52,362 bases of DNA from Candidatus Falkowiibacteriota bacterium (GTDB lineage Bacteria; Patescibacteriota; Patescibacteriia; Patescibacteriales; VMTK01): NCBI GenBank assembly GCA_013791585.1, contig VMTK01000019.1, positions 1 to 52,362 of the forward strand, written 5' to 3'. Every line of letters begins with the position of its first letter. Positions within the stretch are counted from its first letter, which is position 1. Below are positions 24,581 through 32,219 of the stretch, piece after piece. Both the position numbers and the translations under genes were made by a program. The notes beneath the pieces were generated by a model. The model was not told the DNA's origin. It did no database searches and saw only the letters and a program-made list of their open reading frames with translations.

Positions 24581-25747
24581 ATGAAAATAGCCCATATTGT
24601 CTGCACATTCCCTCCGTATAAAGGCGGTATGGGAAACAGCGCCTATTGTTTCGCCAAATCTTTGGCCAAGCTCGGACATGAAATATCAGTTTTTACTCCG
24701 CATTATTCCAATGGTGATTTTGAAAATATTTTTTCCGCTGAAGAAAGCGAAAAAATAAAAATTTTCAGATTAAAGCCACTGTTTAAATATGGAAACGGCG
24801 CTTTTTTGCCTCAGCTTTTGTGGAAATTAAAGGGCTTTGACATAGCGCATTTGCATTACCCTTTTTACGGATCAGCTGAAATAGTATTGCTGAAAAAAAT
24901 TTTATCAGGCAAAAAAATGAAGCTGATAGTCCATTACCATATGGATTCAACGGCCGCGGGCATGAAAGGTTTTATTTTTAAATTATATAATATTTTTATT
25001 CTGCCCTTGATTGTCAGGGCGGCAAAAATAATAACTTGCGCTTCTTTTGATTATATAAACCATTCAGCATTGGCAGGTTATTACAACAAAAATAAAAAAA
25101 AGTTCAGGCAGACATTTTTTGGAGTTGATCTGGATCAATTCGTGGTGTATCGCGACCATAAAAACGAAGAAAGAAAAGAAAAAGTTATTTTATTCGTCGG
25201 CGGGCTTGACAAGGCGCATTATTTCAAAGGTTTGGAGAATTTGTTAAAAGCGGTTAACTTATTAAAAAAAGATTTCGCGGATGGCATCAAATTAAATATA
25301 GTGGGCGAGGGCGATATGAAGCCGTATTATAAAGATTTGTCCAAGAGTTTAAAAATAGAAAAATATGTTAATTTCGCGGAAGGGATTGATGACAGCAAAT
25401 TGGTAAGCTATTATAATTACTGCGATGTCGCGGTTTTGCCGTCCGTTAACAAAGGAGAAGCGTTCGGCTTGGTTCTGCTTGAAGCCATGGCTTGCGCCAA
25501 GCCGGTAGTCGCGTCTAATCTGCCGGGCGTCAGAAGCGTTTTTAAAAAAGGCAGGCACGGCTTGCTGGCAAAGCCGAATGACGTTGTTGACTTGGCGAAC
25601 AAATTACGAACTATTTTAAATGATAAGAAATTGGCGCGGGAAATGGGCGAACGCGGCAGAGAGTTCGTGGAAAATAGGTATTCGTGGAAAAAAATCGGAA
25701 AAAAATTGGATGTTATTTATCATTATGTAAAATATACTCCGAAATAA
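24581..25747 (+). CDS. GT4-family glycosyltransferase
   Basis: About 388 residues, GT-B fold. It starts MKIAHIVCTFPPYKGGMGN (acceptor-side loop). The donor domain contains EGDMKPYY, NKGEAFGLVLLEAMACAKPVVAS (E-x7-E) and GLLAKPND. It probably adds a sugar to the growing surface glycan. The longer frame from 24566 begins in the repeat, and a TATAAA sequence sits immediately before the ATG at 24581, so this start is preferred. Confidence 0.85.
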   Translation: MKIAHIVCTFPPYKGGMGNSAYCFAKSLAKLGHEISVFTPHYSNGDFENIFSAEESEKIKIFRLKPLFKYGNGAFLPQLLWKLKGFDIAHLHYPFYGSAEIVLLKKILSGKKMKLIVHYHMDSTAAGMKGFIFKLYNIFILPLIVRAAKIITCASFDYINHSALAGYYNKNKKKFRQTFFGVDLDQFVVYRDHKNEERKEKVILFVGGLDKAHYFKGLENLLKAVNLLKKDFADGIKLNIVGEGDMKPYYKDLSKSLKIEKYVNFAEGIDDSKLVSYYNYCDVAVLPSVNKGEAFGLVLLEAMACAKPVVASNLPGVRSVFKKGRHGLLAKPNDVVDLANKLRTILNDKKLAREMGERGREFVENRYSWKKIGKKLDVIYHYVKYTPK

Positions 25748-25947
25748 GATTCTCCCACAAATCAACAAATCCACTACAAATCTACAAATATATTTTAATA
25801 AAATTCAGAATGTAAAAAATAGTTAATAAGACGGCGGCTTTGGAGGAATCATTTCATTTTTAACCATCTTAATCTTTCTTTGCATTTTTTCCTCTAAATC
25901 GGATTTGTTGATTTGTGAAAAGATTTGTTGATTTGCTGGAATATATT
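25748..25947. repeat. CAAATCAACAAATCC repeat arms around a non-repeat core
   Basis: The left arm (25754-25799) and right arms (25903-25945) belong to the CAAATC family. The core (about 25823-25891) carries a minus-strand micro-frame of 20 codons with a GAGGA sequence before its ATG. I see no other gene. Confidence 0.7.
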
Positions 25948-27135
25948 ATGAAGATTTGCCTAATAAACAATTTATACAAGCCATATAATCGCGGCGGCGC
26001 CGAGAATATCGTAGAGATGATAGCGCGCGGATTAGTAAAAGCCGGTCACGATGTTTTTGTAATCACTACAAAGCCATTTACACAAAAACACAAAAACACA
26101 AAAACACAAAGCTTGTCCAGTACTCCGATACGGGAACACAAAATCTATTATGTAAATTCTTTATATTATAATTTAAATAAGCTGCCGAAGTTTTTAAGAT
26201 TGTTTTGGCATTTGATTGATGTGTTTGATGTTGGCAGTTATTTTCAGGTTAAGCGAATTTTAAAAATAGAAAAGCCGGCTGTTGTGATGACCCATAATTT
26301 GAAAGGCGCTGGATATTTAATTCCCCGCGCTATAAAAAAATTAAAAATTAAGCACATCCATACGCTTCATGACATTCAATTGCTGCATCCTTCCGGCTTG
26401 ATGATTTATAAAAAAGAAAAAGCAATAGATAGTTTATTCTCTAAAATTTATGCATGGCCTTGCTGTTTGCTTTTTGGAAATCCGGATGTTGTTATCTCTC
26501 CGTCTGATTGGCTGATGAAGATGCATGAGGATAGGGGATTTTTCGCAAAATCAGAAAAAATAATCTTGCCTAATCCGGTTGAAGCTATCACGGCGGATTT
26601 AAATATAGCAAAGCGTAAAAGCGATGAAGTATTCCGCTTTTTTTACGCCGGGCAGATTGAAGAGCATAAAGGGGTTTTGTTTTTAATAAATGCTTTTAGA
26701 AAACTAAAAGATCATTGCGAATTGATAATAGCGGGCGGAGGCGTGAAATTAAATCAAGCCAAAAAATTGGCGAGAGATAATAAAAATATTAAGTTTATCG
26801 GCAGAATTGGCAAGAGCGAAGTTTTAGATATGATGAAAAGAGCAGACGCTTTGATCATGCCTTCATTATGCTATGAAAATTCGCCTGCTGTCATGTACGA
26901 AGCGCTTGCGGCCGGCCTGCCGGTTATTGCCTCGCGAATCGGAGGAGCAGAGGAGCTGGTACGCAATGCCGCGGGAATTTTATTTGAGCCGAGCAATGAA
27001 AAAGATTTGATTGATAAAATTAAATTCGCGCGAGAGAATAGGGAGAAATTGTTTAATATAAGCCAAAAAGGATTGGAAAAAATAAAACGATTCGGTATTG
27101 ATAATTATGTTAACAGATTAGTGAATTTATTGTGA
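25948..27135 (+). CDS. GT4-family glycosyltransferase with translated repeat insertion
   Basis: About 395 residues. It starts MKICLINNLYKPYNRGGAENIVEMIARGL (typical GT4 N terminus). The donor domain has FFYAGQIEEHKG, SLCYENSPAVMYEALAAGLPVIASRIGG and an E-x7-E pattern. Residues about 45-65 (26081-26140; TQKHKNTKTQS) are an in-frame ACAAAAACAC array ending in the hairpin AGTACTCCGATACGG, like that in the DUF4012 gene. The start at 25948 avoids codons in the CAAATC repeat. The sugar specificity is unknown. Confidence 0.83.
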   Translation: MKICLINNLYKPYNRGGAENIVEMIARGLVKAGHDVFVITTKPFTQKHKNTKTQSLSSTPIREHKIYYVNSLYYNLNKLPKFLRLFWHLIDVFDVGSYFQVKRILKIEKPAVVMTHNLKGAGYLIPRAIKKLKIKHIHTLHDIQLLHPSGLMIYKKEKAIDSLFSKIYAWPCCLLFGNPDVVISPSDWLMKMHEDRGFFAKSEKIILPNPVEAITADLNIAKRKSDEVFRFFYAGQIEEHKGVLFLINAFRKLKDHCELIIAGGGVKLNQAKKLARDNKNIKFIGRIGKSEVLDMMKRADALIMPSLCYENSPAVMYEALAAGLPVIASRIGGAEELVRNAAGILFEPSNEKDLIDKIKFARENREKLFNISQKGLEKIKRFGIDNYVNRLVNLL

Positions 27136-27139
27136 ATCT

Positions 27140-27179
27140 TTAAAGTTAAGCTGGGTTTTAAAACCCAGCTTAACTTTAA
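27140..27179. repeat. 40-base palindrome TTAAAGTTAAGCTGGGTTTT / inverse
   Basis: Second copy of the 18487-18516 palindrome. It is followed by GGATTGCAAAAAG and TTTCCTTGCAT, nearly the same as the sequence after the first copy. It lies after the last gene of the glycosyltransferase cluster and before the tRNA genes. Confidence 0.85.
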
Positions 27180-27292
27180 GGATTGCAAAAAGTCAAATTT
27201 CCTTGCATTTTTTTTGTTTTTCTGTTAGTATTTTTATAATATCCGTTGAACGGATTTTTATTTTGTTTGCCCCGCAGTATTGCGGTAAGCGG

Positions 27293-27365
27293 GCGCCTAT
27301 AGCTCAGTCGGTAGAGCAGCTGCCTTTTAAGCAGACGGTCGCAGGTTCAAATCCTGCTGGGCGCA
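27293..27365 (+). tRNA. tRNA-Lys (anticodon TTT)
   Basis: Acceptor arms GCGCCTA and TGGGCGC pair, the D arm is GCTC/GAGC, the anticodon loop CTTTTAA gives TTT, and the T arm is GCAGG TTCAAAT CCTGC. There is one probable mismatch at the base of the anticodon stem. CCA is not encoded (ACATTT follows). Confidence 0.93.
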
Positions 27366-27366
27366 C

Positions 27367-27452
27367 ATTTCGGATGTCGGATTTCGGATGTCGGATTTCG
27401 GACTATAAAATATTTAATATCCGATATCCGAAATCTGATATCTGATATCCGA
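27367..27452. repeat. GATGTCGGATTTCGG inverted repeat between tRNA genes
   Basis: Tandem units TTTCGGATGTCGGA on the left pair with ATATCCGATATCCGAAATC on the right. Same family as 18159-18192, 38682-38714 and 47457-47520. Confidence 0.85.
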
Positions 27453-27455
27453 AAA

Positions 27456-27528
27456 GCCGAGGTAGCTCAGTTGGTAGAGCAGTAGTTTTGTAAACTATTG
27501 GTCGGGGGTTCGAGTCCTCTCCTCGGCT
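27456..27528 (+). tRNA. tRNA-Thr (anticodon TGT)
   Basis: Acceptor arms GCCGAGG and CCTCGGC pair, the D arm is GCTC/GAGC, the anticodon arm GTAGT TTTGTAA ACTAT gives TGT, and the T arm is GGGGG TTCGAGT CCTCT (two G-U pairs). Its 3' end is repeated twice downstream. Confidence 0.93.
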
Positions 27529-27726
27529 CACTTTAAAAAAGAGCAGTCCCGCCTAAGCGGGATTGGTCGCCCCGTTCTCCGTTAAGACCGACCGGCGCCG
27601 AGGAGCTTCGAGTCCTCTCCTCGGCTCACTTTAAAAAAGAGCAGTCCCGCCTAAGCGGGATTGGTCGCCCCGTTCTCCGTTAAGACCGACCGGCGCCGAG
27701 GAGCTTCGAGTCCTCTCCTCGGCTCA
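27509..27726 (+). repeat. 98-base tandem repeat derived from tRNA-Thr
   Basis: TTCGAGTCCTCTCCTCGGCT starts at 27509 (inside the tRNA), 27607 and 27705, giving two full 98-base units and a partial third. Each unit has GAGCAG and TTGGTC like the tRNA, but the anticodon arm is replaced by the hairpin TCCCGCCTAAGCGGGA. A further helix (GGTCG...CGACC) follows, then a minihelix GCCGAGGAG/CTCCTCGGC. The units look like truncated or remodelled tRNA-Thr copies. Confidence 0.85.
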
Positions 27727-27829
27727 GGGAATTTACGATTTTCGATTGATGATTTTCGATTTGTTTTTTGAGTATTCGTCGAGATTTTAAAATAAAAAAT
27801 TAAGAAAACGAAAAAAAGGAGGGAATATT
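27727..27829. other. Intergenic region before the zinc-ribbon gene
   Basis: About 100 bases. Contains GATTTTCGATTGATGATTTTCGAT units (about 27735-27762), a further simple repeat. No promoter is clear. GGAGGG at about 27818-27823 serves the next gene. Confidence 0.5.
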
Positions 27830-28033
27830 ATGGGATTATCACTATGTCCATTAGAATGTGAAAGATGCGAATCTCGCAACACAGAAATGGTTAAGGTGTT
27901 TGAGCACAAATGTAATGATTGCGGCCATGAGTGGATGGAGCCGAGAGCAGAGATTGCAATAAGCATAAATGAAATTATTGATAAGCACGCTCCAATTTTA
28001 GCAGAAAGATTCCCCAATTTATTTAAACCATAA
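27830..28033 (+). CDS. Small zinc-ribbon protein
   Basis: 67 residues with two CxxC pairs (CERCESRN and CNDCGHEW) that should bind one zinc ion, and a helical acidic C terminus. Such ribbons bind nucleic acid or protein, but no family can be named. The ribosome-binding site GGAGGG is well spaced and it is followed by its own terminator, so it looks like a real single-gene unit. Confidence 0.7.
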   Translation: MGLSLCPLECERCESRNTEMVKVFEHKCNDCGHEWMEPRAEIAISINEIIDKHAPILAERFPNLFKP

Positions 28034-28060
28034 TCGCGGTCCGTATAGCTAATCGTTTAA

Positions 28061-28101
28061 AGGGGATTTGCATGTAATGTACTGCAAGTCCCTATTTTTT
28101 T
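28061..28101 (+). terminator. Intrinsic terminator after the zinc-ribbon gene
   Basis: AGGGGATTTGCA and TGCAAGTCCCT form the stem, followed by seven Ts. Confidence 0.85.
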
Positions 28102-28162
28102 AATTTAGGATTTTATTTTTTTGCCCTTGATGTTTTGTTAAAATTGCTGTAAATTTTAATTA

Positions 28163-28226
28163 TATGAATATGGCTATATTGCTATAAAATTTTATAACAA
28201 TATAACAATATAACCATATTTGCAGG
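28163..28226. repeat. AATATGGCTATATTGCTATA inverted repeat
   Basis: Arms ATGGCTATATTGCTATAAAAT and ATAACAATATAACCAT. Related sequence lies at both window ends, and in translated form in the membrane protein at about 6154-6190. Nothing else is seen between 28102 and 28293. Confidence 0.7.
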
Positions 28227-28293
28227 AATATTTTAGGCAGGAAAAAAATAGTATTTTAAAATTTAGTTTTTAAACGAGCAGAGCAAAAATTAT

Positions 28294-29208
28294 ATGATTT
28301 ACAAAAATATACTTCAAACAATCGGCAATACTCCGATTGTGAAGATAAGCAAATTAAATCCCAACAAAGATGTTAATATTTACGCCAAGATTGAAGGAGT
28401 AAATCCGGGCGGGAGCATTAAGGACAGAATTGCTTTGAAGATGATAGAGCAGGCGGAAGCAGAGGGAAGTTTGAATAAAAATAAAATCATCATAGAAGCT
28501 ACCAGCGGAAACACCGGCATTGCGCTTGCGATGATTGGAGTTGTCAAAGGATATAAAGTTGAAATAGTAATGAGCGAGGCGGTTTCAATTGAGAGGCAGA
28601 AAATGATAAAGGCGTTTGGCGCTAAAATCATTTTAACTGACGGAAAGTTGGGGACTGACGGGGCCATAACAAGATGCAAAGAATTGGTAGAAAAATATCC
28701 GGATAAATATTTCAGGCCGGATCAGTTTTCAAATCAATACAATAAAATAGCCCATTACGAGGGAACAGCGCAGGAAATGTGGAAACAGATGAACGGCGAG
28801 ATAGATTATTTTGTATCAGCTGTCGGCACTTCAGGCACTTTGATGGGGGTGGCTTCTTATTTAAAAAAGTATAATCCAAAAGTAAAAATAGTCAGCGCCG
28901 AGCCGACCAAGGGCCATTATATCCAAGGGTTAAAAAATATGGAAGAGGCATTGGTGCCGGCGATTTATGATCGAGGGCTGTTGGATGATATTATAATGAT
29001 AGACACTAAAAAGGCGCTTGAAACTGCCAGGCAGATTGTAAAGCAAGAAGGAATATTTGTCGGCATGTCCAGCGGCGCCGCAATGTTGGCGGCTTTGGAA
29101 ATTGCCAAGAAAATAAAATCCGGCCGCCGCCAAAGCGGGACAGGCAATATTGTAACTATTTTTCCGGACAGGGGAGAGAAGTATTTGAGCACGGATTTGT
29201 TCGCGTAA
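28294..29208 (+). CDS. cysK: Cysteine synthase (O-acetylserine sulfhydrylase)
   Basis: 304 residues, fold type II PLP enzyme. PLP-lysine in NPGGSIKDRIALKM (near residue 43), the substrate/phosphate loop EATSGNTGIALA, and the glycine-rich SAVGTSGTLMG segment are all present. It makes cysteine from O-acetylserine and sulfide. CysK and CysM cannot be separated by eye. It stands upstream of cysS with a toxin-antitoxin pair between them, so a cysteine-related cluster is plausible but may be chance. Confidence 0.9.
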   Translation: MIYKNILQTIGNTPIVKISKLNPNKDVNIYAKIEGVNPGGSIKDRIALKMIEQAEAEGSLNKNKIIIEATSGNTGIALAMIGVVKGYKVEIVMSEAVSIERQKMIKAFGAKIILTDGKLGTDGAITRCKELVEKYPDKYFRPDQFSNQYNKIAHYEGTAQEMWKQMNGEIDYFVSAVGTSGTLMGVASYLKKYNPKVKIVSAEPTKGHYIQGLKNMEEALVPAIYDRGLLDDIIMIDTKKALETARQIVKQEGIFVGMSSGAAMLAALEIAKKIKSGRRQSGTGNIVTIFPDRGEKYLSTDLFA

Positions 29209-29235
29209 AATTGTTTAATAAGCTAAACTATAAAT

Positions 29236-29640
29236 ATGAAACTATCCATAAAACAAAGCCAAGAATTAAAAAAAATAGCTAAGAAATATGATTTAAAATT
29301 AATTATGCTTTTTGGCTCTTTTGCCAATGGAACAAATAGGCAGGAAAGCGATTTTGATTTAGCGGTATCGGCAAAGAAAGAAATAGAATTTAAAAATGAA
29401 TTAAAATTAATCAGCGAATTATCAGCTGTTTTTAAAAAAAATGTGGATTTGTCCGTCATGAACAAAGCCAATCCTCTGCTTTTAGAGCAGGTGAGCAAGA
29501 GAGCGATGCTTTTACACGGCGCAAAAAGCGATTTTATAAAATTCAAATTATACGCTTTCCATAGATATAATGATTACAGCCCTTATTTTACAATGGAAAG
29601 CCAATTTGTTAAAAAAGAAATTAAACAATATGCCTGTTGA
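29236..29640 (+). CDS. Minimal nucleotidyltransferase (MntA-type antitoxin)
   Basis: 134 residues. The nucleotidyltransferase motif G-S-x10-D-x-D reads GSFANGTNRQESDFD at about residues 26-40, with a later Asp in NVDLSVM. In established MntA/HepT modules this protein transfers AMP groups to a tyrosine of the HEPN toxin and so neutralises it. Its end overlaps the next gene by 11 bases, as expected for a co-translated pair. Confidence 0.85.
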   Translation: MKLSIKQSQELKKIAKKYDLKLIMLFGSFANGTNRQESDFDLAVSAKKEIEFKNELKLISELSAVFKKNVDLSVMNKANPLLLEQVSKRAMLLHGAKSDFIKFKLYAFHRYNDYSPYFTMESQFVKKEIKQYAC

Positions 29641-30076
29641 TAAAAAAATAATATACAGAAAAATAAAATTTATAAATAAAGATCTATCCAGTTTGATGCC
29701 GTTTAGTCAGATGCCATTAGAAGAGTACTTGGCAAAAGGCGAATATGAAGTTTTAGCGGAAAGATATTTAGAGCGGATTATCGGCAGAATGATTGATATT
29801 AATTACCATATTCTGTCAGAAGCTGAGAATCAAATGCCGGATGATTATTTTAATTCTTTTATTGATATGGGCAAGAAAAATTATTTGCCGATGGGCTTGG
29901 CTGAAAGTTTAAAAAATTCAGCAGGATTAAGAAATAGATTAGCGCATGAATATGACGAGATAGATGAAAAAAAAATTCTTAAAGCAATTAAAATGTGTTT
30001 AAAGGAAGTGCCTGAATACTTAAAATATATTATAGATTTTATTGAAAAAGGAGCAAAACAAAAGAAAATGATATGA
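29630..30076 (+). CDS. HEPN-domain toxin (HepT/DUF86-type)
   Basis: About 148 residues, all-helical. The HEPN RNase motif R-x4-H-x-Y reads RNRLAHEYD near residue 106; the Tyr is the residue AMPylated by the partner in known HepT/MntA pairs. The ATG at 29630 is chosen because it follows the MntA end closely and the longer frame (29570) would overlap it by 71 bases. It ends in a 4-base overlap with cysS (ATGA at 30073), so cysS may be translationally coupled to a toxin gene. Confidence 0.82.
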   Translation: MPVDKKIIYRKIKFINKDLSSLMPFSQMPLEEYLAKGEYEVLAERYLERIIGRMIDINYHILSEAENQMPDDYFNSFIDMGKKNYLPMGLAESLKNSAGLRNRLAHEYDEIDEKKILKAIKMCLKEVPEYLKYIIDFIEKGAKQKKMI

Positions 30077-31551
30077 GAAAACTTTATTTATACAATACAT
30101 TAACTCGCAAAAAGGAGGAATTTAAACCGATCAAGACCTCACCCCAGCCCTCTCCTTCGCAAGGAGAGGGAGATGCTGTTGGCCTGTATACCTGCGGGCC
30201 GACTGTTTATGATTACGCGCATATCGGCAATTTGCGGACTTATATTTTTGAAGATATATTAAAGCGCGTTTTAATTTATAACGGATACCAAGTAAAGCAT
30301 GTTATGAATATTACTGATGTAGGGCATTTAACAGGGGATAGAGACATGGGCGAGGACAAACTGGAAAAAGGCGCGAAAAGAGAAGGGAAGACCGCATGGG
30401 AAATAGCGGAATTTTATACTGAGGCGTTTGAAAAGGATATAAAATTATTAAATATTATTGAACCGAATATTTGGTGCAAAGCGACTGATAATATTTCCGA
30501 GCAGATTGATTTGATAGAAAAATTAGAAAAGAAGGGATATACATATAAAACAAGCGACGGCATTTATTTTAATACAGCCAAGTTTAAAGATTATAATAAA
30601 CTTTCACGCTTAGATTTGGAAACCTTGCGAGAAGGAGCTCGAGTTGAGAAAAATGAAGAAAAGAAAAATCCGACTGATTTTGCTTTATGGAAGTTTTCTA
30701 AACCTCACCCCGACCCTCTCCTTAGTAAGGAGAGGGAGAAAATTGAAAAACGGCAGATGGAGTGGGAAAGTCCTTGGGGTGTTGGCTTTCCGGGCTGGCA
30801 CATTGAATGTTCTGCCATGAGCATGAAATATTTAGGCGATCAATTGGATATTCATTGCGGCGGCATTGACCATATTAATGTGCACCATACGAATGAAATC
30901 GCGCAAAGCGAAGCCGCGACCGGCAAAAAATTTTTTAATTATTGGATGCATGGAGCTTTTTTAAACATTGCCGGCGGCAAAAAAATGGCCAAGAGCGATG
31001 AGAATTTTTTAACGCTGGAAAATGCTTTTATTAAAAAAGGAATTAATCCGCTTGTTTATGGGTTTGCCGCTTTGCAGACGCATTATAGAAAGCCGATGGA
31101 GTATAGTGAGGTAATTATAAAGAACGCGCAAAATGGATTGGAGCATTTATATAATCAAATAAGGGAATTAGGAATTAGGAATTATGAATTAGGGGAAGTA
31201 AGCGAAGAATATAAAAATAATTTTTTATATGCAATTAATGATGATTTGAATATGCCGCAAGCTTTGGCTGTTGTTCAAGAATTATTAAAATCTGATTTAA
31301 GCAGTGAAAATAAATTAGCAACAGTTTTAAATTTTGATAAAGTTTTAGGATTGAATTTGGATAAAGCCGGCGATACAGGGGAGCTGGATATAGATATTAA
31401 AAAATTAATTAAAGGCAGAGAAAAAGCGCGGGCTGAAAAAAATTATCAAGAGTCTGATAGATTAAGAGAGGAAATAGAAAAGAAAGGTTATGTTGTTGAA
31501 GACTCCAAGGACGGCATGAGAGTTTACCCAGCACCAAAAAGAAATATTTAA
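30073..31551 (+). CDS. cysS: Cysteinyl-tRNA synthetase with three translated repeat insertions
   Basis: 492 residues, class I synthetase. [19 protein letters not shown] holds the first zinc-ligand Cys and the HIGH-type motif (HIGN); KMAKSDEN is the KMSKS loop near residue 305; further zinc ligands are in WHIECSAMS and HCGGIDH. It charges tRNA-Cys. Insertions: residues about 22-35 (30136-30176; [21 protein letters not shown] palindrome), residues about 211-224 (30703-30745; [13 protein letters not shown], same family), and about residues 364-375 (31163-31196; [26 protein letters not shown] repeat). All preserve the frame. The start overlaps hepT by four bases. Confidence 0.92.
   Translation: MRKLYLYNTLTRKKEEFKPIKTSPQPSPSQGEGDAVGLYTCGPTVYDYAHIGNLRTYIFEDILKRVLIYNGYQVKHVMNITDVGHLTGDRDMGEDKLEKGAKREGKTAWEIAEFYTEAFEKDIKLLNIIEPNIWCKATDNISEQIDLIEKLEKKGYTYKTSDGIYFNTAKFKDYNKLSRLDLETLREGARVEKNEEKKNPTDFALWKFSKPHPDPLLSKEREKIEKRQMEWESPWGVGFPGWHIECSAMSMKYLGDQLDIHCGGIDHINVHHTNEIAQSEAATGKKFFNYWMHGAFLNIAGGKKMAKSDENFLTLENAFIKKGINPLVYGFAALQTHYRKPMEYSEVIIKNAQNGLEHLYNQIRELGIRNYELGEVSEEYKNNFLYAINDDLNMPQALAVVQELLKSDLSSENKLATVLNFDKVLGLNLDKAGDTGELDIDIKKLIKGREKARAEKNYQESDRLREEIEKKGYVVEDSKDGMRVYPAPKRNI
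30136..30176. repeat. CCCTCTCC...GGAGAGGG palindrome in cysS (copy 1)
   Basis: Arms CCCTCTCCTTCG and CAAGGAGAGGG. Translated as [12 protein letters not shown]. Confidence 0.8.
30703..30745. repeat. CCCTCTCC...GGAGAGGG palindrome in cysS (copy 2)
   Basis: Arms GACCCTCTCCTTA and TAAGGAGAGGG. Translated in a different frame from copy 1, as [11 protein letters not shown]. Confidence 0.8.
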
Positions 31552-31654
31552 CAAATTTGGAAATATTAAATTATATATGGTTGTACAGAATTTATAAAGT
31601 TAATTTTAGTTACTTTTTTGGTGTCTGGGTTTATGAAAAATAATTTTAATAACA

Positions 31655-32152
31655 ATGAAAATACTTGTAGTTGGAACATGGCAAAAGCATAAAGCTGCTC
31701 CATTCAGAAAAGAGGCTGAAGAGCTGGGTCGTTTGCTTGCCGAGGGCGGGCATACTTTGATTTCCGGCGGAGGAGAGGGCATTTCTGAAATGGTTGTTGA
31801 TTCTTATAAATCGAACAACGGTAAAAAATATATTGCTTATTTACCAGCATTGAAATATATGAGGGAAGTTGGAGAAGAAATAGGGTCCAAGCCGGATAAA
31901 ATAGTAAAAACAAATTTGGATTATCCGATGAGAGACGCGCTAATAGTAAAAAATTGCGATGGAATTGTCGCGCTTCAAGGAGGATTAGGGTCATTAACGG
32001 AAATAATTCATGCCGTGAAGGATTATAATAAAAAAGTTTCCGTGATTAACAAAGGAGATTTGGCCAAGTGGGTAAAAGCAATTCCCGAGTTGAAGAATAA
32101 AGTATTGCTGGCTGCCGACATTAAAAAAGCATTAGAAAATTTAGAGAAGTAG
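31655..32152 (+). CDS. LOG/SLOG-family Rossmann-fold protein
   Basis: 165 residues with SGGGEGISEMVV near residue 42 and the family motif LQGGLGSLTEI near residue 110, as in LOG-type nucleotide 5'-monophosphate-binding proteins. Known members hydrolyse cytokinin ribotides to base and ribose phosphate, or sense nucleotides. The substrate cannot be told here. It could matter that a nucleotide cyclase locus follows on the other strand. It has its own leader (31552-31654) and shares a terminator with the convergent gene. Confidence 0.75.
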   Translation: MKILVVGTWQKHKAAPFRKEAEELGRLLAEGGHTLISGGGEGISEMVVDSYKSNNGKKYIAYLPALKYMREVGEEIGSKPDKIVKTNLDYPMRDALIVKNCDGIVALQGGLGSLTEIIHAVKDYNKKVSVINKGDLAKWVKAIPELKNKVLLAADIKKALENLEK

Positions 32153-32185
32153 ATTTTATAAAAAATTTTAAAATAAAAAAATAAT

Positions 32186-32219
32186 AGCCAAGGCATTTTT
32201 ACGCCTTGGCTGTTTTTTT
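32186..32219. terminator. Intrinsic terminator between convergent genes
   Basis: Arms AGCCAAGGC (32186-32194) and GCCTTGGCT (32203-32211), followed by seven Ts on the plus strand and preceded by an A-run. Confidence 0.88.

Noticed and set aside
27203-27445. 80-codon open frame across tRNA-Lys
   Set aside because: It overlaps a clear tRNA gene and a repeat; the coding appearance is accidental.
27509-27726. CRISPR array
   Set aside because: Only two full tandem units with no unique spacers, and the repeated sequence derives from the adjacent tRNA.
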